A stretch of 64,000 nt of DNA from Aquamicrobium sp. LC103 (GCF_001014615.2 NZ_LBCQ02000001.1:186001-250000), one strand, 5' to 3'; positions 43,100 to 51,969 are shown, counted from the stretch's first letter. The notes: generated by a model from the letters alone, not told the origin. Made by a program: numbers and translations.

Positions 43100-43279
43100 T
43101 TATTTTGCGAAGTAGGTCATGGCCTCGATTTTGTGACCGTCCGGATCGTGCACGAACGCCCCATAATAATTGGCATCGTATTTGGGCCGCAGCCCCGGCG
43201 CGCCATCCTCGCTGCCACCATGTTTCAATGCTGCCGCGCGTTCGACATCATTGATCCCAACCGAGACATGGTGGATTAC
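43100..43279 (-). pseudogene. Decayed VOC (glyoxalase-like) gene with internal deletion
   Basis: Reading 43279 to 43100 gives VIHHVSVGINDVERAAALKHG, then GSEDGAPGLRPKYDANYYG and AFVHDPDGHKIEAMTYFAK with a stop. The first part is the normal start of a VOC enzyme (HHVSVGINDVERA), but it runs straight into the normal C-terminal third (AALKHGGSEDGAPGLRP), so about 60 residues of the middle are missing. There is no ATG at the usual place. It lies just after the arginase-like gene. Confidence 0.75.
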
Positions 43280-43392
43280 GGCTACCTCCCGTTCCGACCT
43301 TGTTTCCTAACGGCAGCTTCCGGTCATTGTTCCCTGGATACCCGGGCGTATTCCCACCGGCAGGCCTTGCCGGCCTTGTGACGAGACGCCCG

Positions 43393-43860
43393 TCATTCCG
43401 TGATCGTCAGTGCCTCGAGCCTGCCATAGACCTCGTCCAGGCCATGGGTGAAGCCCATCTCGATCGCCGCGGCCCGCGCCTCGGCATCGGCGTAGCGCAT
43501 CACCATGGTCATACGGGACCCGGTTCCACGCGCGACCAGATCGGTCGTGATCGTTGGACCCGAGGAGGTGTCGCCGTTGAAATGCTCGACATGAACCATG
43601 CGATGCGGGGCATCGACCGCCAGGATCGGCCCCGAGAAAAAGAACTCGGGCCATTCATAGTGAAACGATCCGCCCGGACGCAGGTCCACCTCGCAGCGCG
43701 TCATCGTATCGCGCGAGGCCATCCACTGGCGGATCAGATCGGGCTCGGTCAGCGCACGCCAGACGCGGGCGGGCGGATGGGTGAAATCGCGCCGGACGAC
43801 AATGTCGGTTTCGCCCTCCAGTACGAGCTGCAGCTTGGCTGGATCCGGGGTCATGCTCAT
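43393..43860 (-). CDS. SRPBCC (AHSA1-like) domain protein paired with ArsR
   Basis: The 155-residue protein begins with IVVRRDFTHPPARVWRALTEPDLIRQWMASRDTMTRCEVDLRPGGSFHYEWP and ends EMGFTHGLDEVYGRLEAL, a clear AHSA1 fold. It overlaps the upstream ArsR gene (ATGA). It is the second ArsR/SRPBCC pair in the window, less similar to the 24-kb set than those are to each other. Confidence 0.9.
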   Translation of the reverse strand: MSMTPDPAKLQLVLEGETDIVVRRDFTHPPARVWRALTEPDLIRQWMASRDTMTRCEVDLRPGGSFHYEWPEFFFSGPILAVDAPHRMVHVEHFNGDTSSGPTITTDLVARGTGSRMTMVMRYADAEARAAAIEMGFTHGLDEVYGRLEALTITE

Positions 43861-44219
43861 GGCGTGCTCCTTTCAGGGTTCCCGGAAGCGATTTGGCCGG
43901 CCTCGTCCGGCAGGCCGTCGAGAACCGCGTCCAGCTTTTGGAACTGCGTCTCCCAAAGAGCGCGGTATTGGCCAAGCCAGTCCCAGAGCGCCTCGACGGC
44001 GTCCGGTTTCAGGCGGCGGGGGCGGGCGGTGCCTTCGACGCGGGTTTCGATCAGCCCCGCCTCCTCCAGCACCTTCAGGTGGCGGCTGATCGCGGGCTGG
44101 CTGATGGAAAACGGGCGGGCGAGGTCCTGCACCGTCGCCTCGCCCTCCGCCAGCCGCGCGATGATGGCGCGGCGGGTGGGGTCGGCAAGGGCGGCGAAGG
44201 AATGGTCGAGTGTCGTCAT
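43857..44219 (-). CDS. ArsR family transcriptional regulator (second)
   Basis: A 120-residue winged helix: FAALADPTRRAIIARLAEGEATVQDLARPFSISQPAISRHLKVLEEAGLIETRVEGTARPRRLKPDAVEALWDWL. No metal-binding cysteines. The start at 44219 was preferred because MTTLDHSFAALADPTRR is the family N-terminus. A dyad lies 12 bp upstream. It controls the SRPBCC gene and itself by inference. Confidence 0.92.
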   Translation of the reverse strand: MTTLDHSFAALADPTRRAIIARLAEGEATVQDLARPFSISQPAISRHLKVLEEAGLIETRVEGTARPRRLKPDAVEALWDWLGQYRALWETQFQKLDAVLDGLPDEAGQIASGNPERSTP

Positions 44220-44230
44220 GCGAAATCCAA

Positions 44231-44252
44231 TATATAACACACAGATTATATA
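44231..44252. promoter_or_regulatory. Operator-like inverted repeat upstream of ArsR/SRPBCC pair
   Basis: TATATAA, 8 bases (CACACAGA), then TTATATA: a perfect 7-bp dyad beginning 12 bp before the ArsR start. Its AT-rich half-sites suit ArsR-family operators and it overlaps the expected promoter. The remaining gap to 44509 shows no gene. Confidence 0.55.
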
Positions 44253-44509
44253 GCAGATAAATGATTTAGCAAGTCCAAGGCTGCATCCGGACGGTGGGAC
44301 GGGTTGAAGGATCACCCGTTCGAAGCTCGAAGCCGCCTTTTCCCTGGATTTCGGTATTTCGACGATCTACATTGACGCTTCTTGTGCCTGAATTGGCACC
44401 AGGCCTCGGCCCTCCGCATCGCCCACCGCACTGAATTGCGGTTCGGCTTGCGCTTCAGCCCTCAATACAAATCCACCGTAATCTCACCCTACAAGCGGGA
44501 GGAGTTCCC

Positions 44510-44932
44510 ATGGCCAATGCCCAATGCGCTTGCGGCGCCCTCAGACTGATGCTCAGCGAGCCGCCACGATCGACCGCGCTATGTCACTGTTTCGCCTGCC
44601 AGCGAAGAACAGGTGCGCCGTTCAGCGCCAATGCGTTCTATTCGGTCGACAGTGTCGAAATTTCCGGACCGTCTACGGAATTCGTTCGTACCGCAGAGAG
44701 CGGCCGCAAGGTCCGGATGCATTTCTGCCCGGCTTGCGGCTCGACCGTCTATTGGAAGCCCGATGCCTCGCCTTCCGTGATCGGGGTGGCGGTAGGGTCG
44801 CTTGCCGACCCGGATTTCGCGCCGCCCGCCATGTCGGTGTTCGAACAATCGAAACATAAATGGGTGCGACTTGACGGAACGGTGGAGCGATTCCAGCGCA
44901 TGCCGTCCGACAAACGGTCGAGGAGCACCTAG
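44510..44932 (+). CDS. GFA family (glutathione-dependent formaldehyde-activating-like) protein
   Basis: This 140-residue zinc-binding protein shows the Gfa pattern of cysteine pairs: QCACGALRL (structural pair), CHCFACQRRTGAPFSANAF (central site) and FCPACGSTVYW. The family includes the enzyme first described as joining formaldehyde and glutathione, though most members are uncharacterised. The start at 44510 has GGGAGGAGTTCCC just upstream. It is convergent with the MFS exporter gene. Confidence 0.9.
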   Translation: MANAQCACGALRLMLSEPPRSTALCHCFACQRRTGAPFSANAFYSVDSVEISGPSTEFVRTAESGRKVRMHFCPACGSTVYWKPDASPSVIGVAVGSLADPDFAPPAMSVFEQSKHKWVRLDGTVERFQRMPSDKRSRST

Positions 44933-44998
44933 GCAGCTTTCGATCGCGCGGTATCCGCGACATGGCCCCAAGCACGGCGATTGTCGCGCGGTCCCGTT

Positions 44999-46468
44999 CT
45001 ACTCGTCCGGGCGTCTTGCATGACGCGCGATCCTGGCGATCAGGATTGCTGCGATGATGGCGGTGGCGAGGTTGTAGAACATACCGCCGACGAAGGCGGA
45101 GGCGTAGAGGCCGGCAGGCGCCTCCATGTCCGTCCCGCCCGCAAGCGTCGCACCGAACAGCATGCCGACCGCCGCCACGCCCAGCGCCGCCCCCACCTGC
45201 TGGAGCGTGGAGATAACGCCTGACGCCATGCCCGCCTGCCGCTCCTCCACAAACCCCAGCACGAGGTTCAGGAGCGGCGTCATGATGAGGCCCTGCGCCG
45301 CGCCGACCACGACCAGCACCGGGATCAGATGCGCTACGACGAGATCGGCGCCGGCGAGCCAGACCTGTGCGATCAGCAGGCCGATCGACAGCGCATAGAC
45401 GAATCCTCCGGCGGCGATGGCGGCCGTGCCGAAGCGGGCGACGAGGCGCGGCGCGCTCATCGAGGCCGCGACGAAGCCGATGCTGCACGGAGCGAAGACG
45501 CCGCCCGCCTCGAACGGGCTGAGCCCGAATCCGGTCTGCGCCAGGAGCGCGAAGCAAAGGAAGAAGGACGAGGCGGTGGAATAGATCAGCAGCACCAGCA
45601 GGCCGCCTTGCGCGAAACGGGGCTGGCGCATCAGTTTCATGTCGACCAGCGGCTGCAGGCCCGCCCGTCGCCGACCTTCCTGATGGCGGTGGAAGGCGAG
45701 GAGCAGCGCGACCGCCGCCGCCAGCGACACGAGGCTCCAGAGCGGCCAGCCATGGGCCGACCCCTCGATCAGCGGCACCAGCAGCAGGGTCAGGCCGAGG
45801 CTCACCAACACCACGCCCGGCCAGTCGAGCGAGGGGCGCGAGGGCGCGCGGGTCTCGGGAACGAAACGCGCCATGAGGATCGCGAAGAGGCCGATCGGCA
45901 CGTTGACGAGGAAGATGATGCGCCAGCCGAGCCCAAGGAGATCGGCCTCGATCAGGAAGCCGCCGACGACCTGTCCGGCGATGGCGGCAAGGCCGAGCGT
46001 CATGCCGAGGAAACCGAAGGCGCGGCGGCTGTCGGCACCGGAGAAGTTCACCCGAATCGAGGCATAGACCTGCGGGAACAGCAGCGCGGCGGTCAGCCCC
46101 TGCACGACGCGCGCGCCGATCAGCACGCCCGTGTTCGGCGCCAGTCCGCAAAGCGCCGAAGCGAGCGTGAAGCCCGCCATGCCGACGAGAAACAGCTTGC
46201 GGCGGCCGTAGAGATCGCCGAGCCGCCCACCGGTGATGAGCAGCACCCCGAAGGCGAGCTCATAGCCGGCCACGATGAACCCTATCTCGGAAAAGCTCGC
46301 GCCGAGATCGATTTGCATGCCGGGGATCGCGACATTGACCACGAAGAGATCGAAAATCGTGACAAACCCGGCCAGCAACAGAACGGACAGGCCCAGCCAG
46401 GGCGGGCGGGCCGTCTTGGCCGCGGCCTTGATATCGAGAGTTTCAGCGGTGCAGGCGTCGGAATTCAT
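44999..46468 (-). CDS. MFS multidrug efflux transporter (DHA2, EmrB/QacA type)
   Basis: The 489-residue membrane protein has about 14 hydrophobic segments, motif A GRLGDLYGRRKLFLVG in the first cytoplasmic loop, and motif C-like GPLxxQVVGGFL near residue 160 (AAIAGQVVGGFLIEADLLGLGWRIIFLVNVPIG). This is the proton-coupled DHA2 exporter family, exporting diverse hydrophobic or cationic compounds. It starts 96 bp from a divergent XRE-type regulator with an operator-like dyad between them. Confidence 0.93.
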   Translation of the reverse strand: MNSDACTAETLDIKAAAKTARPPWLGLSVLLLAGFVTIFDLFVVNVAIPGMQIDLGASFSEIGFIVAGYELAFGVLLITGGRLGDLYGRRKLFLVGMAGFTLASALCGLAPNTGVLIGARVVQGLTAALLFPQVYASIRVNFSGADSRRAFGFLGMTLGLAAIAGQVVGGFLIEADLLGLGWRIIFLVNVPIGLFAILMARFVPETRAPSRPSLDWPGVVLVSLGLTLLLVPLIEGSAHGWPLWSLVSLAAAVALLLAFHRHQEGRRRAGLQPLVDMKLMRQPRFAQGGLLVLLIYSTASSFFLCFALLAQTGFGLSPFEAGGVFAPCSIGFVAASMSAPRLVARFGTAAIAAGGFVYALSIGLLIAQVWLAGADLVVAHLIPVLVVVGAAQGLIMTPLLNLVLGFVEERQAGMASGVISTLQQVGAALGVAAVGMLFGATLAGGTDMEAPAGLYASAFVGGMFYNLATAIIAAILIARIARHARRPDE

Positions 46469-46540
46469 CTTGCGTCCTTTCGTCGTGACGCGATAGGCAA
46501 TACCGTCGCCGTAGCCTTTTACAATTTAGCTTCTTATGCT

Positions 46541-46555
46541 GTTACTACCGGTAAC
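46541..46555. promoter_or_regulatory. Dyad GTTAC-N5-GTAAC between MFS exporter and regulator
   Basis: GTTAC TACCG GTAAC, a perfect 5-bp dyad 10 bp upstream of the XRE regulator start and about 73 bp upstream of the MFS start. It is a likely regulator-binding site for the divergent pair; assignment is by position only. Confidence 0.5.
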
Positions 46556-46564
46556 GAGACGACC

Positions 46565-47359
46565 ATGCGCACCCTCCAACGAACCCGTCCCGAACTTACC
46601 GACTTCCTGCGTGCGCGCCGCGAGCGCCTGACGCCGGAAGATGTCGGGCTGCCGGCGGCCAAGCGGCGACGCACGCCGGGGCTGAGGCGGGAGGAAGTGG
46701 CAGCGCTCGCGGGCGTCGGACTCACCTGGTACACCTGGCTCGAGCAGGGCCGGGATATCGGCGTCTCAGCCGACTTCCTCGACAATCTCGCCCGCGTGCT
46801 CAAGCTCGACGCCGCCGAGCGCCGGCATCTCTTCCTGCTTGCCCATGAGCGCCCGCCGGCCGAGCCCGGCAAGACATTCTGCGCGGTGCCGTCGCTCGCG
46901 CGCCGTCTGGTGGACGATCTCGCGCCTCACGCCGCCTATGTCATCAACCTGCGATGGGATGTGCTGGCCAGCAATGAGCCGGCCGACCGCCTCTTCGGTT
47001 TCGGCCGCCACGGCCCCGCCCGACGCAACCTGCTCCGGCTGCTCTTCACCGATCCAGAGCTACGGGACGCCTTCGTTGATTGGGAGGGGCAGGCACCGGC
47101 CATGCTCGCCAGCTTCCGCCGCGATTTCGCGGCTTCGCGCGACGATGCCGACGCACGCGCATTGATCGACGAGCTGGAGCGTGTCTCACCCGACTTCAGG
47201 CGCTGGTGGCATCGGCAAGACGTGCACGGGCCCTGTACCGGCACGCGCCTGATCCGCATCGACGGGAAGCCTGTCACCTTCGAGCACACCTCGCTGGCGA
47301 TCGACGGCGGCCAGCATCTCAAGCTGGTGGTCTACGCACAAGTCGACGACCGCCGATGA
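46565..47359 (+). CDS. XRE family regulator with MmyB-like ligand domain
   Basis: The 264-residue protein has an N-terminal helix-turn-helix (LTDFLRARRERLTPEDVGLPAAKRRRTPGLRREEVAALAGVGLTWYTWLEQGRDIGVSADFLDNLARVLKLD) followed by an MmyB-like domain (NEPADRLFGFG, RRNLLRLLFTDPELRDAFVDWEGQAPAMLASFRRDFA, ending TSLAIDGGQHLKLVVY). Such regulators often control an adjacent transporter or SDR gene in response to small aromatic or lipid ligands. It is divergent from the MFS exporter and converges with the oleate hydratase gene. Confidence 0.92.
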   Translation: MRTLQRTRPELTDFLRARRERLTPEDVGLPAAKRRRTPGLRREEVAALAGVGLTWYTWLEQGRDIGVSADFLDNLARVLKLDAAERRHLFLLAHERPPAEPGKTFCAVPSLARRLVDDLAPHAAYVINLRWDVLASNEPADRLFGFGRHGPARRNLLRLLFTDPELRDAFVDWEGQAPAMLASFRRDFAASRDDADARALIDELERVSPDFRRWWHRQDVHGPCTGTRLIRIDGKPVTFEHTSLAIDGGQHLKLVVYAQVDDRR

Positions 47360-47390
47360 CAGGGCGCGATCGCCGGCTTGCGTCGCCGCC

Positions 47391-48998
47391 CTACCCGCGA
47401 TGCAGCATCTTGAGCGCGTCGAACAGGATGCGCGGGTCGTGCTGTCCCTTGTAGAAGGGCGAGACCTTCCGATCGAGCCCGAGTAGTCCGAAAACGGCGA
47501 TCTGGGCCGAACGCACCGAATACTCCACGGTGAACACCACGTCGTCGGGGATTTCGGTGAACTGGCCGATGAAGGCGAGGTTCCTGGAACCGGCCGGGAC
47601 GACCTTCGGGCGATCCGTGCCGGTGCGCGGCATGAACTGGCTGGTGATGTAGGGCATCATCGCCGGGATGACGATCGAGGTGTCGCGGATATGCTCCATC
47701 TTCTCCGCGAAACGGAGATGGAGCAGAATTTCCTCGAGGATCTCGCGGCCGGTGCATTCCGACATCTTCTTCTGGACAAAATTGCCGACCTTGTCCGGAA
47801 ACAGGCCATATCCCCACCAGACCCAGGTGCCCTTCGGCTGCTCGTAATAGTGCGGCTGGTGATTGAGCACCACGGTCAGGAGCCAGTTGGAATCCTTGAT
47901 GGTGACGAGCCCGCCCTTGCCCGCCTCGCTGCCCGAGAACGCCTCGAGCAGGTCGAAGAAGGTCGAATCGTGGGCGGTGACGGTGATCGATTCCCATTTG
48001 GTCTTCTCGATGTCCGTGCAGAAAGCCGCCGGGCGTCCGAAATCCGGCGACTTCGCCGCGAGGCGCTGCCACAGTTTCCAGGAGCCGCCATGCTTTTCCG
48101 TATCCAGGGCAGGTGCCGCGGTCGACGAGCCGTAAGTCGTGTCGGCGGTCATGCTGCCATTGGTGACGAAGACGAGATCGTCCGGCGCGAGATCGATGTC
48201 GCCTTCCTTCCCCTCGGCGAGATAACGGATGCGGGTGGCGACCTTCTCGCCGCCGTCGATGGCGACGTCGATATCGGTCACCTCGGTGCCTGCCCGGAAG
48301 ACGACGCCGCGCTCCTTCAGCCAGCCCATGATCGGCCGCACCATGGCGTCGTACTGGTTGAACTGGGTACGGTAGATTCCGGCCATCGTGTCGATGGTCG
48401 AAAACAGATGCGTGAAGCGCAGGCAGTAGCGCTTGAACTCCACCGCGCTGTGCCACGGCTCGAAAGCGAAGGTCGTGCACCAGATGAACCAGAAATTGCT
48501 TTTGAAGAATTCCGGGTCGAACCACTCCTCGATCGTCCGCGTGCCGAGCACGGCCTCGGGCGTCGCGCAGAGCTCCACGAGGTCGAGCCGGTCGCGCTCC
48601 CTGAAGCCCAGGTTAGCGACGTCGACGATGGCGCCGCCCGAGACGAGTCTGGCCTTGTCGTTCCAGAAGAACTCCTGATGGAATTCCATCAGTTCGTCCC
48701 TGGCCGACTTCTTGGGGTCGCTGATGGCCGGGATGAACGACAGGAGATCGTAGGTGCAGTTGAACTTTTCCTCGAACATGCGCCCGCCGCGCATCGAATA
48801 GCCGTCTTGCGGATTGCCGCGCGCGTCGAGGCTGCCGCCGTAATTCTCTTCCTGCTCGAAGATGGTGATACTCTCGCCCGGAACCCCGCCTTCCTTCACG
48901 AGATAGGCCGCGGCGGCCAGCGAGGCGATGCCGCTGCCGACCAGATACGCCTTCCTGGCGGAATTGCCCGATCCGTCGGCTGTCGTAGTGTCGCTCAT
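47391..48998 (-). CDS. ohyA: Oleate hydratase (myosin-cross-reactive antigen family)
   Basis: The 535-residue FAD protein opens with a Rossmann motif (AYLVGSGIASLAAAAYLVKEGG) and FEQEENYGGSLDARGNPQDGYSMRGGRMFEEKFNCTYDLL, highly conserved in oleate hydratases. Further family parts are GMWRGIYRTQFNQYDAMVRP-like AGIYRTQFNQYDAMVRPIMGWLKERGV, GLFPDKVGNFVQKKMSECTGREILEEIL and FIGQFTEIPDDVVFTVEYSVRSAQIAV. It adds water to the C9 double bond of oleate, giving 10-hydroxystearate. The start at 48998 was chosen for its normal N-terminus and GGAAGGAGTACC upstream. Length is a little short compared with some homologues. Confidence 0.95.
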   Translation of the reverse strand: MSDTTTADGSGNSARKAYLVGSGIASLAAAAYLVKEGGVPGESITIFEQEENYGGSLDARGNPQDGYSMRGGRMFEEKFNCTYDLLSFIPAISDPKKSARDELMEFHQEFFWNDKARLVSGGAIVDVANLGFRERDRLDLVELCATPEAVLGTRTIEEWFDPEFFKSNFWFIWCTTFAFEPWHSAVEFKRYCLRFTHLFSTIDTMAGIYRTQFNQYDAMVRPIMGWLKERGVVFRAGTEVTDIDVAIDGGEKVATRIRYLAEGKEGDIDLAPDDLVFVTNGSMTADTTYGSSTAAPALDTEKHGGSWKLWQRLAAKSPDFGRPAAFCTDIEKTKWESITVTAHDSTFFDLLEAFSGSEAGKGGLVTIKDSNWLLTVVLNHQPHYYEQPKGTWVWWGYGLFPDKVGNFVQKKMSECTGREILEEILLHLRFAEKMEHIRDTSIVIPAMMPYITSQFMPRTGTDRPKVVPAGSRNLAFIGQFTEIPDDVVFTVEYSVRSAQIAVFGLLGLDRKVSPFYKGQHDPRILFDALKMLHRG

Positions 48999-49339
48999 CG
49001 GTTGGTACTCCTTCCGTCCTCTATCCGTCCAGTCGGCGCGTCCATGCGGAATAGTTGCATATAGCCGTCGGAATGCAACCACCACATGACGCTAAGCCGA
49101 GCCGAGAGGTCGGATTGCACGAACCGTTCCGTGGACCATCCGAATTGGCCAGCAATTGCATTGACCCCCCTTCGGCACGGGCGGAAGATAGGCGGCTACC
49201 CATCGATCAGGAAGCCTCGTCAGCGACCGGATTCGAAAGGAAGCTGGCGAGCGCAAAGCCGCCATCCGCATAATCGTGGGGGCGGAACCGAGCTGCATTT
49301 CGAGGTTTGCTCCCATTCGCATCATCAAGGAGTTTTCCG
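48999..49339. other. Gap between oleate hydratase and amine oxidase operon
   Basis: This 341-bp gap separates divergent genes and should hold both promoters. I see no gene, and no dyad strong enough to report. A clear ribosome binding site (AAGGAGTTTTCCG) sits at its right end before 49340. Confidence 0.6.
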
Positions 49340-50932
49340 ATGCCGACTGGATCATCTTCAATGAGCCGGCGAGACCTGTTGTCAATGATCGGTACGGTCG
49401 CCGGCAGTGCCGCGATGTACCAGGCCATGACGACGCTCGGTTTCGCCCAGGAATCGCCCTTCACGGGATCGTTGAAGCTGGATGGCGACCCGAAGGGGGC
49501 CTCCGTGCTCATACTCGGCGCGGGGCTTGCCGGCATGGTGGCCGCCTACGAACTGCGCAAGGCCGGGTACAAGGTCCAGATCCTGGAGTATCGCGAAGTG
49601 GCCGGCGGCCGCTGCTGGACCATTCGCGGCGGCGACAAGTACACCGAGCTCGGCGGCTTCGAGCAGGAATGCAAGTTCGACGAAGGGCAGTACCTTAACC
49701 CCGGCCCCTGGCGCGTTCCCTACCACCATCATGGCGTTCTCCATTACGCCAAGGAATTCGGCGTCGAGATGCAGCCATTCAACCAGGTCAACCACAACGC
49801 CTACCTGCATTCGTCGAAGGCGTTCGACGGCAAGCCGCAGCGCTTCCGGCACATCAATGCCGACTTCAACGGCCATGTGGCGGAACTGCTCGCCAAGAGC
49901 ACCAATCAGGGCGGGCTCGACCAGGCCGTTTCCACCGAGGATCGCGAGAAGCTGCTTGACGCGCTGCGCGGCTGGGGTGCCCTCGACAAGGACTACGCCT
50001 ATGTGAAGGGCGTCGATTCGAGCGAGCGCCGCGGCTACCGGGTGGATCCGGGAGGTGGCCAGATGCCGGTGGCGGAGCCGTCCGATCCGATCGGACTTTC
50101 CGAAATCGTCCAGTCCGGCCTGTGGCGGAACCTCTCGACCGGAAACCTCTACGAATTCCAGACCGCGATCTTCCAGCCGGTCGGCGGCATGGACATGATC
50201 GCCAAGGGCTTCGAGAAGGAGATCGGCGACCTGGTCACCTACAACGCCAAGGTCATCGAGATCGACCAGGACGACCAGGGCGTGACCGTCCACTACGTCG
50301 ATTCGGTGACCGGCGGCGAGCCGAAGACGGCGACAGCCGATTGGTGTATCTGCACCATTCCGTTCTCGGTTCTCAGCCAGGTCAAGACGAAGGTCTCGTC
50401 CGAAATGCAGGCGGCGATCGACAATCTGCCCTACGCGGCCTCGGTCAAGGTCGGGCTGCAGTTCAAGCGGCGCTTCTGGGAAGAGGACGAACACATCTAT
50501 GGCGGCATCACGTTTACCGATCTGCCGAACACGCTGATCTCCTATCCGAGCTCCGAATTCTTCAGCAAGGGCAAGGGCGTGCTGCTCGGCGCCTATTCCT
50601 GGGGAGCGTGGGCGATGCAGTTCACCTCGCTGCCGCCGGAGGAGCGGGTCAAGAAGGCGCTCGAATACGGCGCGCAGATCCATCCGCAATACAATGACGA
50701 GTTCGACAACGGCATCTCGATCGGCTGGCACCGCGTGCCCTGGACGCTCGGCTGCTACGGCACCTGGTCGGAAGACAGCCGCAAGGCGCACTACCAGGCC
50801 GCGAGCTCGATCGACGGGCGCATCGCCATGGCGGGCGAGCACATCTCCTACATTCCCGCCTGGCAGGAGGGCGCGATCCTGTCCGGCCTCGATGCGATCA
50901 GCCGCCTGCACCAGCGCGTAATCAACGGTTGA
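49340..50932 (+). CDS. Tat-exported flavin amine oxidase/dehydrogenase
   Basis: The 530-residue protein begins with a twin-arginine signal (SRRDLL at residues 9-14, then a hydrophobic stretch to about residue 37), so it is folded with FAD before export. The FAD site is VLILGAGLAGMVAAYELRKAGYKVQILE (from residue 56), followed by GGRCWTIRGGDKYTELGG, and the C-terminal flavin amine oxidase motif AGEHISYIPAWQEGAILSGL. The family oxidises amines to imines. Homologues encoded next to a cytochrome c, such as nicotine oxidoreductase NicA2, use that cytochrome instead of oxygen (family knowledge). The cytochrome c and RidA genes follow, suggesting the same here. Substrate unknown. Confidence 0.9.
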   Translation: MPTGSSSMSRRDLLSMIGTVAGSAAMYQAMTTLGFAQESPFTGSLKLDGDPKGASVLILGAGLAGMVAAYELRKAGYKVQILEYREVAGGRCWTIRGGDKYTELGGFEQECKFDEGQYLNPGPWRVPYHHHGVLHYAKEFGVEMQPFNQVNHNAYLHSSKAFDGKPQRFRHINADFNGHVAELLAKSTNQGGLDQAVSTEDREKLLDALRGWGALDKDYAYVKGVDSSERRGYRVDPGGGQMPVAEPSDPIGLSEIVQSGLWRNLSTGNLYEFQTAIFQPVGGMDMIAKGFEKEIGDLVTYNAKVIEIDQDDQGVTVHYVDSVTGGEPKTATADWCICTIPFSVLSQVKTKVSSEMQAAIDNLPYAASVKVGLQFKRRFWEEDEHIYGGITFTDLPNTLISYPSSEFFSKGKGVLLGAYSWGAWAMQFTSLPPEERVKKALEYGAQIHPQYNDEFDNGISIGWHRVPWTLGCYGTWSEDSRKAHYQAASSIDGRIAMAGEHISYIPAWQEGAILSGLDAISRLHQRVING

Positions 50933-50945
50933 GGAGTGCGATAAC

Positions 50946-51362
50946 ATGAACCAGATCAAATCGATCGCCGGCGCCTGCGCGGCCATTGCGATGCTCGCCG
51001 GTAGCGCCGTTGCCGCGCTCGCCCAATCGTCGGACGCGACGGGCGGCGTCACCGAGACCAACAAGGTCGTGCAGACGGACGGCGCCGCCATCTACGAGAC
51101 GGTCTGCCAGGGCTGCCACATGCCCGAGGGCGCCGGCGCGATCGGCGCCGCCGCCTATCCGAAGCTCGCCAACAACGAGAACCTCGAGGCGGCGGGCTAT
51201 CCGGCCTATGTGATCATCAACGGCCAGAAGGCGATGCCGGCATTGGGGTCCATGCTCGACGACGAACAGGTGATTGCGGTGGTCAACTACATCCGCACCC
51301 ATTTCGGCAACAACTACGCCGAACCAGCCACGAAAGACGACGTCGAGGCGGCGCGACCCTAG
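50946..51362 (+). CDS. Periplasmic cytochrome c, probable electron acceptor of the amine oxidase
   Basis: The 138-residue protein has a signal peptide (ACAAIAMLAGSAVAALAQ) and a single heme-binding motif C54-Q-G-C57-H58, with a possible axial Met at M97 (GQKAMPAL). It starts 13 bases after the flavin amine oxidase gene with TTGAGGAGTGCG as ribosome site. It probably carries electrons from the exported flavoenzyme to the respiratory chain, as the cytochrome CycN does for NicA2 (analogy). Confidence 0.9.
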   Translation: MNQIKSIAGACAAIAMLAGSAVAALAQSSDATGGVTETNKVVQTDGAAIYETVCQGCHMPEGAGAIGAAAYPKLANNENLEAAGYPAYVIINGQKAMPALGSMLDDEQVIAVVNYIRTHFGNNYAEPATKDDVEAARP

Positions 51363-51378
51363 GGCGCAGCAAATCCAC

Positions 51379-51404
51379 GGGGCGCCTTCTTGCAAAGGCG
51401 CCCC
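51379..51404 (+). other. Strong hairpin between cytochrome c and RidA genes
   Basis: GGGGCGCCTT, loop CTTGCA, AAGGCGCCCC: perfect 10-bp stem, then GCCTTTT. It lies between the cytochrome c stop and the RidA start. It may partially terminate transcription, giving more mRNA for the first two genes than for ridA. Confidence 0.65.
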
Positions 51405-51456
51405 GCCTTTTCGACAATCGACAGGTACACGTCCTTCCAAAATTCAAGGAGCTACG

Positions 51457-51960
51457 ATGACGAAACGACTCGCTTCCACTTTGATTCCGCTGGCCATGCT
51501 GCTGTCGACGCCCATGGCCTTCGCTGAAGGCGAGGTGGTCCGCCATTCGACGCCGGGCTCCAACTTTCCGATCGCCCGCGCCGTCGAGGTGCCGGCCGGC
51601 CTGACCACCGTCTATGTCAGCGGAGCGGTTCCCCCGGTCGCCGACGAACAGGCCGAGAAGAACACCGTCGCCGCCTTCGGCGATACGGAGGCGCAGACGG
51701 TCGGCGTGCTCAAGTCGATCGAGAAGACGCTCACCGACCTCGACCTGACCATGGGCGACGTCGTGAAGATGCAGGTCTTCCTGGTCGGCGATCCCGAGAA
51801 CGAAGGAAAGATGGATTTCGCCGGCTTCATGAAAGGCTACACGCAGTTCTTCGGAACCGAGGCGCAGCCCAACCTGCCGAGCCGCTCGGTGATGCAGGTC
51901 GCCGGTCTCGTCAATCCCGGTTGGCTGGTCGAGATCGAAGTCACGGCCGTCCGCAAGTAA
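51457..51960 (+). CDS. Exported RidA family imine/enamine deaminase
   Basis: The 167-residue protein has a signal peptide (LASTLIPLAMLLSTPMAFA) and a RidA (YjgF/UK114) domain: PIARAVEVPAGLTTVYVSGAVPP, AQTVGVLKSIEKTLTDLDLTMGDVVKMQVFL, and LPSRSVMQVAGLVNPGWLVEIEVTAV with the conserved Arg that binds the imine carboxylate (PSRS). Cytosolic RidA hydrolyses reactive enamines/imines. An exported form is expected to act on the imine made by the flavin enzyme. Start at 51457 follows CAAGGAG. The end hairpin lies at 51970. Confidence 0.9.
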   Translation: MTKRLASTLIPLAMLLSTPMAFAEGEVVRHSTPGSNFPIARAVEVPAGLTTVYVSGAVPPVADEQAEKNTVAAFGDTEAQTVGVLKSIEKTLTDLDLTMGDVVKMQVFLVGDPENEGKMDFAGFMKGYTQFFGTEAQPNLPSRSVMQVAGLVNPGWLVEIEVTAVRK

Positions 51961-51969
51961 CGAAAGGTT

